From the NCBI GenBank assembly GCA_017473865.1, contig JAFUJB010000005.1:1-45849 (forward strand): a stretch of DNA of 45,849 bases, written 5' to 3'. A program made the position numbers and the translations under genes. The notes below the pieces were generated by a model, which saw only the letters and a program-made list of their open reading frames with translations, made no database searches and had not been told where the DNA came from. Positions 32,256-40,258 of the stretch are shown piece after piece; the first letter of the stretch is position 1; every line of letters begins with the position of its first letter. This DNA comes from Clostridia bacterium. Its GTDB lineage: Bacteria > Bacillota > Clostridia > Oscillospirales > CAG-272.

Positions 32256-32513
32256 TTACTTAACTCCGAGGAAGTTTTTCACAAGCATATTGAGAAGCTC
32301 GTCGCGGTCTATCTTACGGATAAGGCTTCTTGCATTCTTGTGGTTTGTTATATAAGTCGGGTCTTCGGAAAGAATATAGCCGACTATCTGATTGATGGGG
32401 TCGTAACCCTTTTCAACGAGCGCGGTATATACCGTCAACAGTATTTTTTTCGTGTCGTCGCCCTTATCGTCATTCAGCGAAAACGTTAGCGTTTTATCTT
32501 TCTCGTCAAACAT
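32256..32513 (-). CDS. ireB: IreB family regulatory phosphoprotein
   Basis: Small cytoplasmic protein of 85 aa (formerly DUF965), known in enterococci as a substrate of the PASTA kinase IreK and its phosphatase, affecting cephalosporin tolerance. The segment [20 protein letters not shown] is strongly conserved, as is [15 protein letters not shown]-terminal threonines (Thr8, Thr10) are candidates for phosphorylation. It has its own promoter and precedes ribF and dacF. The kinase and phosphatase genes lie about 3.2 and 4 kb to the right. Confidence 0.93.
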   Translation of the reverse strand: MFDEKDKTLTFSLNDDKGDDTKKILLTVYTALVEKGYDPINQIVGYILSEDPTYITNHKNARSLIRKIDRDELLNMLVKNFLGVK

Positions 32514-32559
32514 TCTTGATCCAACTCCTTACAAGTTACGTTTATTCAACCTTATATAC

Positions 32560-32588
32560 ATTTTACACCGATTTTTAAATAATATCAA
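32560..32588 (-). promoter_or_regulatory. Predicted sigma-A promoter of ireB-ribF-dacF
   Basis: On the minus strand, TTGATA (32588-32583) and TAAAAT (32565-32560) with a 17 bp spacer. Confidence 0.7.
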
Positions 32589-32648
32589 TAGCAAATTTAC
32601 ATTTTTTCGTTTTCAGGGTAATTTTTTTTAAAATTTCCCGTGATATAC

Positions 32649-32689
32649 AAAACGAGAGTACGGGGACTATATCCCATACTCTCTGTTTT
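32649..32689 (-). terminator. Terminator after the S1-domain gene
   Basis: Hairpin with arms AAAAC...AGAGTA and TACTCTC...GTTTT and a GGG/CCC inner stem, 46 bp past the stop. Confidence 0.65.
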
Positions 32690-32734
32690 GACGTATACAC
32701 AAAGGTTATGCGCGTTTTTTATATTCGGTGCTTT

Positions 32735-33682
32735 TCAGGAAAAAAACGTCTCTATCTGCTTTGTACAACAGTCGGGCGAATATTTCCACGAGCTTATATG
32801 CTCTTGGGTAAGCGCATCTGACGTAAGTCTGTTTACGTCCGCCTTTTTCTCTCCCTTGTAGCTGTCGATAAGCACTAATTTTACCTTCATTCTTTCGGGA
32901 ATTATATTTTTTATGTAAACGGCGGCTGTCTGCCCTACGGTTATGCCCTCTCTGTACTCGGCAAGTCCGGCAAGATTCGGCGTCAGTTCCACGAAAATAC
33001 CGTAGTCTTCAATACTTCTTACAATACCCGCAACCGTCTGCCCGACTGAAAAAAGCATTGCGTTTTCTTCCCACGTTCCGAGCAGTTCTTTATGGGTAAC
33101 GTATATTCTTCCCGACTCTCTGTCGACGCTTTTTATAACGGTTTTTATATGCTGTCCCACAAAAAAGCGGTCCGACGGGTGAGATATGCGCGACACCGAA
33201 ATACAGTCAATGGAAAGCAAAGAAATATTTCCGCAGCCTATATCCACAAAAGCGCCGAAATGCTCAAGATGGGTAACCTTTGACCGCACGACGTCCCCCG
33301 GCTCCAGATACGAAAGATAACATTCAAAACATTCACGCATAGCTTCCCTGCGCGACAGTATACAAAAAGGCTTTCCGTCTTCATTCAGCCGTATTTCTTT
33401 TACCTTAAAGCATACAGCCTTACCCACTCTCGTTATAACCGCAATATCCTTAACGGTATTTCCGCCGCATTCCCACACTACCTCTTCGCGAGGAATAATA
33501 CCCCTTATGCCGTTACCAAGCTCCACCTCAAGAGACAGCCCGCTGTCGCATACGACCGCCATTCCTTCAAGTATTACACCGCCCGCTTTTGCCGCTTCAA
33601 GACCGCTGAGACTCGATGTATACTCCTTGTTTTTTTCGGTATCAATAAGCAGTCCCTCGGGTAAATATACAGTTTGTTTCAT
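32735..33682 (-). CDS. S1-domain RNA-binding protein
   Basis: A 315 aa protein with three S1-type OB folds, at about 35-110, 125-200 and 213-275. The middle one is the clearest (GDVVRSKVTHLEHFGAFVDI), and the third has GQTVAGIVRSIEDYGIFVEL. It resembles the short S1-like proteins of Clostridia, which lack the full six repeats of E. coli S1. It probably acts in translation or RNA metabolism (inference). It stands alone, with a weak RBS (GGCAGG) before the ATG. Confidence 0.88.
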   Translation of the reverse strand: MKQTVYLPEGLLIDTEKNKEYTSSLSGLEAAKAGGVILEGMAVVCDSGLSLEVELGNGIRGIIPREEVVWECGGNTVKDIAVITRVGKAVCFKVKEIRLNEDGKPFCILSRREAMRECFECYLSYLEPGDVVRSKVTHLEHFGAFVDIGCGNISLLSIDCISVSRISHPSDRFFVGQHIKTVIKSVDRESGRIYVTHKELLGTWEENAMLFSVGQTVAGIVRSIEDYGIFVELTPNLAGLAEYREGITVGQTAAVYIKNIIPERMKVKLVLIDSYKGEKKADVNRLTSDALTQEHISSWKYSPDCCTKQIETFFS

Positions 33683-33846
33683 TGTGATTCCTGCCTTTCA
33701 TTCATCTTTTTTAATTTTTGTTACGCTTTACGTTTGCTATATTCTATTTACCCGTAACGGCAAATATTACCAAACAGGCGCAAAAAAGTCAGCGCATTTA
33801 TAGGGCAGCCCCATTGTATATTAACTAACACTTAATAATTACGTCC

Positions 33847-33875
33847 TTGACACCCGTGGCGTAAAATGCTATAAT
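33847..33875 (+). promoter_or_regulatory. Predicted sigma-A promoter of the yfbR-rlmN genes
   Basis: TTGACA (33847-33852) and TATAAT (33870-33875) with a 17 bp spacer. Confidence 0.85.
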
Positions 33876-33921
33876 AATATGAATTATTATATATACAGTT
33901 TTTTTAAAGGCGGTGCGTTGA

Positions 33922-34512
33922 ATGGCGGATAAGGCAAAAAACAGCTTCTTTGCGGTTTTTTTCAGACAAAAATATATAAATCGCTGGGGGCTTATGCGTA
34001 ACGTTACCAACGAAAACCTTTCAACCCACGCAGCAGAGGTATCGTGTATTGCCCATGCGCTTGCAGTTATCGGCAACACATATTTCAACAAGAATTATAA
34101 CTGCGACAGAGTAGCACTTCTCGCGCTCTATCACGATATGCCGGAGGTGTTTACGGGCGACCTTCCCACCCCCGTAAAATACGCAAACGAAACTCTGCGC
34201 CAATGCTATTCCAACCTCGAAAACGAAGCTATTGAACAGCTTATCGGCAGACTTCCCGAGGAAATGAGGGGAGAATACAGCGGTCTTGTATCAATCTCGC
34301 CCGAAGACGCTGAACTGAAAAAACTGGTTAAATGCGCCGACAAGCTCTGCGCTCTCATTAAGTGTATTGAAGAAGAAAAAAGCGGTAACTCCGATTTTTC
34401 TTCGGCGCGTATATCGACAGAAAACTCCCTGAAAAATATGGACTCGCAAGAGCTTGATTACTTTATGAAAAACTTTCTTCCCGCATTTTCGGGAACGCTT
34501 GACGAACTATGA
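33922..34512 (+). CDS. yfbR: YfbR-like HD-domain 5'-deoxyribonucleotidase
   Basis: Predicted to remove the 5'-phosphate from deoxyribonucleoside monophosphates, 196 aa. It aligns along its length with E. coli YfbR. Metal and substrate residues are recognisable in INRWGLMRNV, ENLSTHAAEVS, LLALYHDMPEVFTGDLPTPV (the HD pair) and KCADKLCALIKC. It overlaps rlmN by 4 bp (ATGA). Confidence 0.95.
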   Translation: MADKAKNSFFAVFFRQKYINRWGLMRNVTNENLSTHAAEVSCIAHALAVIGNTYFNKNYNCDRVALLALYHDMPEVFTGDLPTPVKYANETLRQCYSNLENEAIEQLIGRLPEEMRGEYSGLVSISPEDAELKKLVKCADKLCALIKCIEEEKSGNSDFSSARISTENSLKNMDSQELDYFMKNFLPAFSGTLDEL

Positions 34513-35546
34513 GCAACACGAAAACAGACATACTCAGCCTCTTCCCCGAAGAATTGGCAACGCTGCTCGAAAACGAGCCGTCTTACAGAATAAAACAGCT
34601 TTTCGGCTGGCTTCATAAGGGCGCAACCTTTGATGAGATGACAAATCTCCCCAAGAAAATGCGTGAAAATCTTGCCGAGAAAACCTATATTGCTCTGCCC
34701 GAGATACTAAAAAAATATACGTCAAAAATTGACGGCACGGTTAAATATCTTTACAGGCTTCACGACGGGCAATGTATTGAAAGCGTCGTTATGCAATATA
34801 AGCACGGCAATACTATATGTATATCCAGTCAGGCAGGTTGCAAAATGGGCTGTAAATTCTGCGCGTCAACGCAGAACGGCTTTGCAAGAAACCTTACCCC
34901 CTCTGAAATGCTCGGTCAGGTGCTTGTTGCACAAAACGATACGGGGCTTCGTATATCCAATATCGTTCTTATGGGTATCGGCGAGCCTCTTGATAATTAC
35001 GATAACGTTATGAAATTTTTGCGGCTCGTAAGTCTTGACGAGGGGTTGAATATAGGGCTTCGGCACATATCCCTCTCGACCTGCGGCGTGGTTGACAAGA
35101 TATATAAATTAGCGGATGAAAATCTGCCCGTTACCCTTTCGGTATCGCTGCACCACTCGACAGACGAGGACCGCTCGGCGCTTATGCCCATAAATAAAAA
35201 ATGGAACATTGACAGTCTGCTTACCGCTTGCAAAGTCTTTTTCGACAAGACGGGCAGACGTATCTCGTTTGAGTACGCCGTAATTTCGGGCGTAAATGAC
35301 AACGAAAAACAGGCAAACGCATTGGCGTCTCTCCTTAACGGCAAGCTGCCGAATATCCCCTTTCACGTAAATCTCATACCCGTTAATACGGTCGAGGGTA
35401 CGGGATTCAAAAGCGGTATAAAAAACGTTATGCTGTTTCAGTCTGCACTTGAAAAAAGAGGGGTAAACGCCACCATTCGCCGCAAACTCGGCAGTGATAT
35501 TAATGCATCCTGCGGACAATTGCGCCGCACAGAAATGAATCTTTAG
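34509..35546 (+). CDS. rlmN: Dual-specificity rRNA/tRNA methyltransferase RlmN
   Basis: Radical-SAM enzyme that methylates C2 of adenine in 23S rRNA and certain tRNAs, 345 aa. The 4Fe-4S site is the CxxxCxxC in AGCKMGCKFCAST, and the reductive loop Cys is in NASCGQLR near the C-terminus. Start codon ATG at 34509 overlaps the yfbR stop. It is in a plus-strand block that leads to the phosphatase/kinase pair. Confidence 0.96.
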   Translation: MSNTKTDILSLFPEELATLLENEPSYRIKQLFGWLHKGATFDEMTNLPKKMRENLAEKTYIALPEILKKYTSKIDGTVKYLYRLHDGQCIESVVMQYKHGNTICISSQAGCKMGCKFCASTQNGFARNLTPSEMLGQVLVAQNDTGLRISNIVLMGIGEPLDNYDNVMKFLRLVSLDEGLNIGLRHISLSTCGVVDKIYKLADENLPVTLSVSLHHSTDEDRSALMPINKKWNIDSLLTACKVFFDKTGRRISFEYAVISGVNDNEKQANALASLLNGKLPNIPFHVNLIPVNTVEGTGFKSGIKNVMLFQSALEKRGVNATIRRKLGSDINASCGQLRRTEMNL

Positions 35547-35551
35547 TTTTT

Positions 35552-35580
35552 CATTATTTCTTTTTTCCAAAGAAATAATG
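35552..35580 (+). terminator. Hairpin after rlmN
   Basis: CATTATTTCTTT pairs with AAAGAAATAATG, 5 nt after the rlmN stop. No strong T-run follows. Confidence 0.55.
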
Positions 35581-35678
35581 TATCTACCCTTAGCAGCTTA
35601 CACATAATTCGTGTGTTTTACATATATATTTTACTGTTATAACACGACACTTTATTAAAAATAATACGGAGGTATTAT

Positions 35679-36449
35679 ATGCAGTTTTTCGGAAAAAGCG
35701 ATACGGGCAAAAGACGAAGCGAAAATCAGGACAGTTTCATAACCGAACAACTAAATGAAAATACCGTTCTTTGTCTTGTATGCGACGGAATGGGAGGCGC
35801 AAACGGCGGCAGCACCGCAAGCTCGCTCGCTTGTTCGACTTTCCTCAAAAGCATAAAAAAGAAATTACCCGAATTCAAAGAGCAGGGTCAGCTTGAATTC
35901 GAAGGCAGAATAGCAAAAATCGAGGAGATTTTGGAAAAGGCAATAACTGCAACAAACTCCGCGGTATTCAAAAAAGCCACTAAAAACAAGGACCTCGCCG
36001 GTATGGGCACTACCCTTGTGTGCGCTCTTATTATTGACGATTTGTTGTACGTTGCAAACGTAGGCGACTCCAGAGCTTACGGTTTCTCAAACGGAGAAAT
36101 GATACAGATTACGCGCGACCACTCTTACGTACAGACGCTGGTCGACCTCGGTCAGCTTACTCCCGAAGAGGCGGCAACAAACCCCCACAAAAATATAATT
36201 ACAAAGGCAATCGGAATTCATAAAAATGAAGAACCCGATATCTTTTTCGATAATCTTTCGGCGTCAAACGCAGACTACCTGCTCCTTTGCTCCGACGGAT
36301 TGACTAACTATGCTGACAAGAATACTATTCAGAATATTATTAACTCGGATATCACTCTCGAAGAAAAATGCAACAAACTCATTGATATTGCAAACGAAAA
36401 CGGCGGCGGCGACAACATTACCGTAGTTTTGGTAAAAATTAAGGATTAA
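35679..36449 (+). CDS. stp: PP2C-type Ser/Thr protein phosphatase
   Basis: Cytoplasmic metal-dependent phosphatase that reverses the action of the adjacent kinase, 256 aa. Signature segments are VCDGMGGANGG (metal site), GMGTTLVCALI, ANVGDSRAYGF, ITRDHSYVQTL, LLCSDGLTNYAD and GGGDNITVVLV. GGAGG precedes the ATG. It lies 13 bp upstream of the PASTA kinase gene, the standard Firmicute pairing. Confidence 0.96.
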   Translation: MQFFGKSDTGKRRSENQDSFITEQLNENTVLCLVCDGMGGANGGSTASSLACSTFLKSIKKKLPEFKEQGQLEFEGRIAKIEEILEKAITATNSAVFKKATKNKDLAGMGTTLVCALIIDDLLYVANVGDSRAYGFSNGEMIQITRDHSYVQTLVDLGQLTPEEAATNPHKNIITKAIGIHKNEEPDIFFDNLSASNADYLLLCSDGLTNYADKNTIQNIINSDITLEEKCNKLIDIANENGGGDNITVVLVKIKD

Positions 36450-36462
36450 GGGGGGAAAGATC

Positions 36463-38571
36463 GTGGAACTTGAAAAATTCGTAGGTCACGTTATTGACAA
36501 CAGATACAGAGTCGTAAAAGTGCTCGGCAAGGGCGGTATGGCAATAGTTTTTGAAGCTATGGACCTTGTAATGAAGCGCGTTGTAGCTCTCAAAGTCCTT
36601 AAAGACGACGTTGCAAAGGACCCTCAGTCCGTAAAGAGATTCGTAAACGAATCAAAAGCAATATCCATGCTCTCACACCCCAATATCGTTTCCATATACG
36701 ACATTTCCATTAAGGGCGATTTGAAATATATCGTTATGGAAAGAGTGGAAGGAATTACACTCAAGAACTATATTACACGTAAGGGACCTCTCGGTACAAA
36801 AGAGGCGCTCGTGTATACTCAGCAGATACTCAAGGCTCTCGAACACGCTCATTCAAAGGGTATTATTCACCGCGATATCAAACCCCATAACATTATGCTT
36901 CTTAAAAACGGCGTAATCAAAGTTACGGACTTCGGTATTGCCAAGCTGCCTAACGCGGAAACCGTTACGGTTGCCGATAAGGCGATCGGCACTGTATATT
37001 ACATCAGTCCCGAGCAGGCAAGCGGTAAGGCTATCGACCCGCGAAGCGATATTTATTCTCTCGGTATCGTTATGTACGAAATGCTTACGGGCGATCTTCC
37101 CTTCAGAGCTGAGTCTCCCGTTACCGTAGCTCTTAAGCAGATAAACGAACAACCCGTAAAACCAAGAGAAAAATCCTCAAAAATCCCCGTAGGTGTTGAA
37201 CAGATAATTCTTACGGCTATGGAAAAATCGCCGGACAAGCGTTTCCAGAGCGCGCTTATTATGAGAAAACACATCGAACAGCTCCTTGCCAATCCTTCTT
37301 ACGTATTCAGCAACAAGAAGATGGCGGCAATTCCCGCGCCAACGGGCGTAAAAGCTGTTATTTCAAAGATTACCGGCAAATCCTCAAAACCCAAGGCTAA
37401 AAGACAGTCGGGCTCGATGCTTCCCGTTATCGCAGGTATTTCGGTAGCGTTTATTATCATTCTCGCCGTCTCTCTCGTGGCTATGCTCGTTAATCTGTTT
37501 AAGGATGACCCGACAAAATATCAGGAAATTACGGTCCCCGACTTTATAAATTCGACCTATTCCGAACAAATGAAAACAGACTTGGAGGAACAGGGGTATA
37601 CCGTTACCATCAAAACCAAGAACGACCCCTCCCTGCCCCCTAACACTATTGTTAAACAGGATCCCGTAAAAGGCTCCAAGAGAATTATCGTTAAGGGTAA
37701 ACAGACCTGTAACCTTATTCTTACCGTAACGGTCGGAAATCAGATGATGGAGCTGCCTGATTGCGCGCTGAAGGACTACCGAAACGTACAAATTCAGCTT
37801 GAAGAGATGGGGCTGCGTTGCTCTGTTAAGTTTATCGAGAACGAACTTATTCAGGAAGGCTTCGTAGTCAGAACAGAACCCGCGATAGGTACCCTTGTTG
37901 CAAAAAATGATACTATAACCATCTACGTAAGCGAAGGCCCCGATACTACAGAAGTAGAAGTTCCCAACCTTGTCGGCAAGACGTTTGAAGAGGCAGAACA
38001 GCTGCTTAACGATCTTAAGCTTAATGTAGGCGAAGTCGAAGCAAAAGAATCCGACAAACCCAAGAACGAGATACTCGAACAGAGTGTTAAAGAGGGTACA
38101 AAGATTCCGTCGGGTTCTGACGTTAACCTAGTCTTAAGTAAGGGAATCACCAAACCCAAGACCGTCAAGCTTAAAAACTATAAGAACGTATATGTTGACA
38201 ATGCAAGAGAAGAACTTGAAGCTCTCGGATTGCGTTATACGATAGAGGCGATATTCGACAATAATATCCCCGAAGGCAACATTGTAAAAACCGATCCCGA
38301 TCCGGACACCGAGGTTATTCCCGGCACAGACGATACGGAAGGTACTATGATTACTTTATACGTAAGCAAGGGTGCCGAACCCGCCGATACAGAACCGCCG
38401 GAGACCGACCCGCCGGAGACTGATCCGCCGGAGACTGATCCTCCTCAGACTGAACCACCGGAGACCGATCCGCCTCAGACCGAGCCTTCGGAGACTGACT
38501 CTCAGACTGAACCTTCCGAAAGCGGCTCTCAGACTGAACCCTCGGATACGCAAGAACCCGCAAACACATAA
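36463..38571 (+). CDS. prkC: PASTA-domain Ser/Thr protein kinase (PrkC/IreK type)
   Basis: Membrane-spanning sensor kinase of 702 aa. The cytoplasmic kinase domain (about 12-275) has GKGGMA (22-27), Lys44, HRD (136-138) and DFG (156-158). A membrane span (about 319-345) follows, then four PASTA units (about 353-425, 427-492, 495-561 and 564-637) that in this family sense muropeptides or cell-wall precursors. The C-terminal tail (643-702) is a low-complexity Thr/Glu/Asp/Pro repeat. Start is GTG at 36463, preceded by GGGGGGAAAGATC. Downstream rsgA and rpe, frequent neighbours in Firmicutes, are absent; a repeat array follows instead. Confidence 0.95.
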   Translation: MELEKFVGHVIDNRYRVVKVLGKGGMAIVFEAMDLVMKRVVALKVLKDDVAKDPQSVKRFVNESKAISMLSHPNIVSIYDISIKGDLKYIVMERVEGITLKNYITRKGPLGTKEALVYTQQILKALEHAHSKGIIHRDIKPHNIMLLKNGVIKVTDFGIAKLPNAETVTVADKAIGTVYYISPEQASGKAIDPRSDIYSLGIVMYEMLTGDLPFRAESPVTVALKQINEQPVKPREKSSKIPVGVEQIILTAMEKSPDKRFQSALIMRKHIEQLLANPSYVFSNKKMAAIPAPTGVKAVISKITGKSSKPKAKRQSGSMLPVIAGISVAFIIILAVSLVAMLVNLFKDDPTKYQEITVPDFINSTYSEQMKTDLEEQGYTVTIKTKNDPSLPPNTIVKQDPVKGSKRIIVKGKQTCNLILTVTVGNQMMELPDCALKDYRNVQIQLEEMGLRCSVKFIENELIQEGFVVRTEPAIGTLVAKNDTITIYVSEGPDTTEVEVPNLVGKTFEEAEQLLNDLKLNVGEVEAKESDKPKNEILEQSVKEGTKIPSGSDVNLVLSKGITKPKTVKLKNYKNVYVDNAREELEALGLRYTIEAIFDNNIPEGNIVKTDPDPDTEVIPGTDDTEGTMITLYVSKGAEPADTEPPETDPPETDPPETDPPQTEPPETDPPQTEPSETDSQTEPSESGSQTEPSDTQEPANT
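38388..38538 (+). repeat. 15 bp coding repeat in the kinase tail
   Basis: Imperfect tandem units of the form GAGACTGATCCGCCG encode ETDPP-type pentapeptides, drifting to QTEPS toward the end. Confidence 0.85.
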
Positions 38572-38576
38572 AACAT

Positions 38577-38607
38577 TATCCACCCGTTTAAGCGGGTGGA
38601 TATTTTT
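38577..38607 (+). terminator. Terminator after prkC
   Basis: TATCCACCCG/CGGGTGGATA stem followed by TTTTT. Confidence 0.9.
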
Positions 38608-38623
38608 GCTTTTCACCTTGTCA

Positions 38624-39005
38624 CTTACTTTCTTTTAAGGAAAGAAAGTAAGCAAAGAAACCTTGCAACATGGGTTTGCGGAGACAATATTGCTTAATTT
38701 GTAGGGGGCGACGTCCTCGACGCCCCGTTCAACGCGAAGCGGAGCAAAGAAACCTTGCAACATGGGTCTGCGGAGGCAATATTGCCTAATTGGTAGGGGG
38801 CGACGTCCTCGACGCCCCGTTCAACGCGAAGCGGAGCAAAGAAACCTTGCAACATGGGTCTGCGGAGGCATTATTGCCTAATTGGTAGGGGGCGACGTCC
38901 TCGACGCCCCGTTAAAAGCGAAGCGGAGCAAAGAAACCTTGCAACATGGGTCTGCGGAGGCAACATTGCCTAATTGGTAGGGGCGACCATTGGTCGCCCG
39001 AAAAA
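38624..39005 (+). repeat. 92 bp tandem repeat array downstream of prkC
   Basis: Begins with a hairpin (38624-38652; CTTACTTTCTTT/AAAGAAAGTAAG). Tandem units follow, in which GTAGGGGGCGACGTC starts at 38701, 38793 and 38885 and a variant GTAGGGGCGACC at 38977, an exact 92 bp period. Each unit has a GACGTCCTCGACG hairpin, a GCGAAGCGGAGC hairpin, AAACCTTGCAACATGG and CAATATTGCC. It is the reverse orientation of the array at 29401-29860. Confidence 0.92.
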
Positions 39006-39322
39006 GCCACCGCTTTCTTCCGGAGAAAACGGCGACATAATTAAGCTAATTTCTATGGTGTATATATAAATATGTACGTATTTGTGCTTATAGCACAAAA
39101 AATAGGGCTTTTTTTCTGTATATATAATTTAATATTTTTTGCCAAAACCCCTTATCTTTTTATAAAAAATATGTTATAATTATTTTGATTAAATTATACC
39201 TTATTAATTAAAGCAGAACTTCGACTCGCTTTCTATTGATCATATCTTTGTGAACTTTTGTGACATTTTTACATTTTTTTGTTTTTTTGTGAAAAAACGC
39301 AATAAAATGCTTGTAATAATGT
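39006..39322. other. AT-rich gap before the DeoR-type regulator
   Basis: I see no gene here. It is AT-rich with T- and A-runs, including a possible stray -10 box around 39174. Nothing else is supported. Confidence 0.5.
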
Positions 39323-39432
39323 ATTTTATCTGCTGAAAAGTGTTGACATATATACTTTTTAATACTATAATTGAAATGCGCGAATGTTAAAAATAACATT
39401 ACTGTGTTTTTTTCAACAATCGCAGATAAAAT
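39323..39432. promoter_or_regulatory. 11 bp inverted repeat flanking the DeoR-type gene promoter
   Basis: ATTTTATCTGC (39323-39333) and its exact reverse complement GCAGATAAAAT (39422-39432) lie on either side of the promoter at 39343-39371. This would suit a looping autoregulatory operator. A small hairpin (AATGTTA/TAACATT, 39383-39400) lies between. Confidence 0.55.
39343..39371 (+). promoter_or_regulatory. Predicted sigma-A promoter of the dehydrogenase operon
   Basis: TTGACA (39343-39348) and TATAAT (39366-39371) with a 17 bp spacer. Confidence 0.85.
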
Positions 39433-39453
39433 AAAACAAGGAGTTTTCCTCTT

Positions 39454-40230
39454 ATGAATTCTGAAAGAAGAGCTACCATAATAAAACTGCTTCATTCAAA
39501 GCCCTTTGTTTCTTTGAAGGAGCTCACCGACCTTTTCCCCAACGTTTCAAGTATGACAGTCCGCCGAGACATTGATTATTTTGAACAGCAGGGCGAGGCA
39601 ATAAAGGTAAGAGGCGGCGCACGCTCGATGAAATTCATCACTACCTCGATGGAAGAAGAGTTTCCCAGCAGAATGCAGAAAAACATTCCCGCCAAGGAAG
39701 CGCTCGCAAAAAAAGCTATCGATATGCTTGAAAGCGGCCGTTCAATCTTTCTTGACTCGGGTACTACGATGCTTACTATGGCAAACCTTTTGCCCGACAA
39801 CGAAAGACTTATCATCACGACTACAGGACCAAACATTGCTCTTGAGCTTCTCAATAAAAAGCAGACTATCGTTAATCTCGTCGGCGGTATGTTTAACCGC
39901 GACAACATCTCGGTTTCGGGCACGCAGGCGCTCCGTTTCCTTGAAGATATTAACATCGACACTGCATTTATCGTTCCCTCGGGTGTGTCCGCAAGCACGG
40001 GTCTTACCTGCGGTAACTACAGCGAGTGCGAACTGAAAAGAATGGTCGTTGAAAAGGCAAGAAAGATTATCGTACTTCTCGATACGTCAAAGCTTGACAA
40101 GAGCCTTCCCTATACGTTCTGCGATATAAAGAACGTATATTCGATTATCACGAACGGCAAGCTTCCCGATGACATTGAAACTATTGCGCGGGAGAATAAC
40201 GTTCAAATCATCAGAGCACAAAATTATTAA
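39454..40230 (+). CDS. DeoR/GlpR-family transcriptional regulator
   Basis: A 258 aa regulator. The N-terminal helix-turn-helix (about 1-57) has RRATIIKLLHSKPFVSLKEL and SSMTVRRDIDYFEQQGEAIKVRGGA. The C-terminal phosphosugar-binding sensor domain (about 75-235) has FLDSGTTMLTMANLL, TTGPNIALELL and SGVSASTGLTCGNYSECELKR. The ligand is probably a phosphorylated metabolite. It is followed after 28 bp by the E2 gene, so it is likely the local regulator of the complex (inference). AAGGAG lies upstream with a rather long spacing. Confidence 0.92.
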   Translation: MNSERRATIIKLLHSKPFVSLKELTDLFPNVSSMTVRRDIDYFEQQGEAIKVRGGARSMKFITTSMEEEFPSRMQKNIPAKEALAKKAIDMLESGRSIFLDSGTTMLTMANLLPDNERLIITTTGPNIALELLNKKQTIVNLVGGMFNRDNISVSGTQALRFLEDINIDTAFIVPSGVSASTGLTCGNYSECELKRMVVEKARKIIVLLDTSKLDKSLPYTFCDIKNVYSIITNGKLPDDIETIARENNVQIIRAQNY

Positions 40231-40258
40231 ACTAATATATTTTTGGAGGTAATACACA

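Noticed and set aside
39208-39495. Minus-strand open frame across the DeoR-type promoter
   Set aside because: It covers a consensus promoter and the start of the regulator gene on the other strand, with low-complexity codons.
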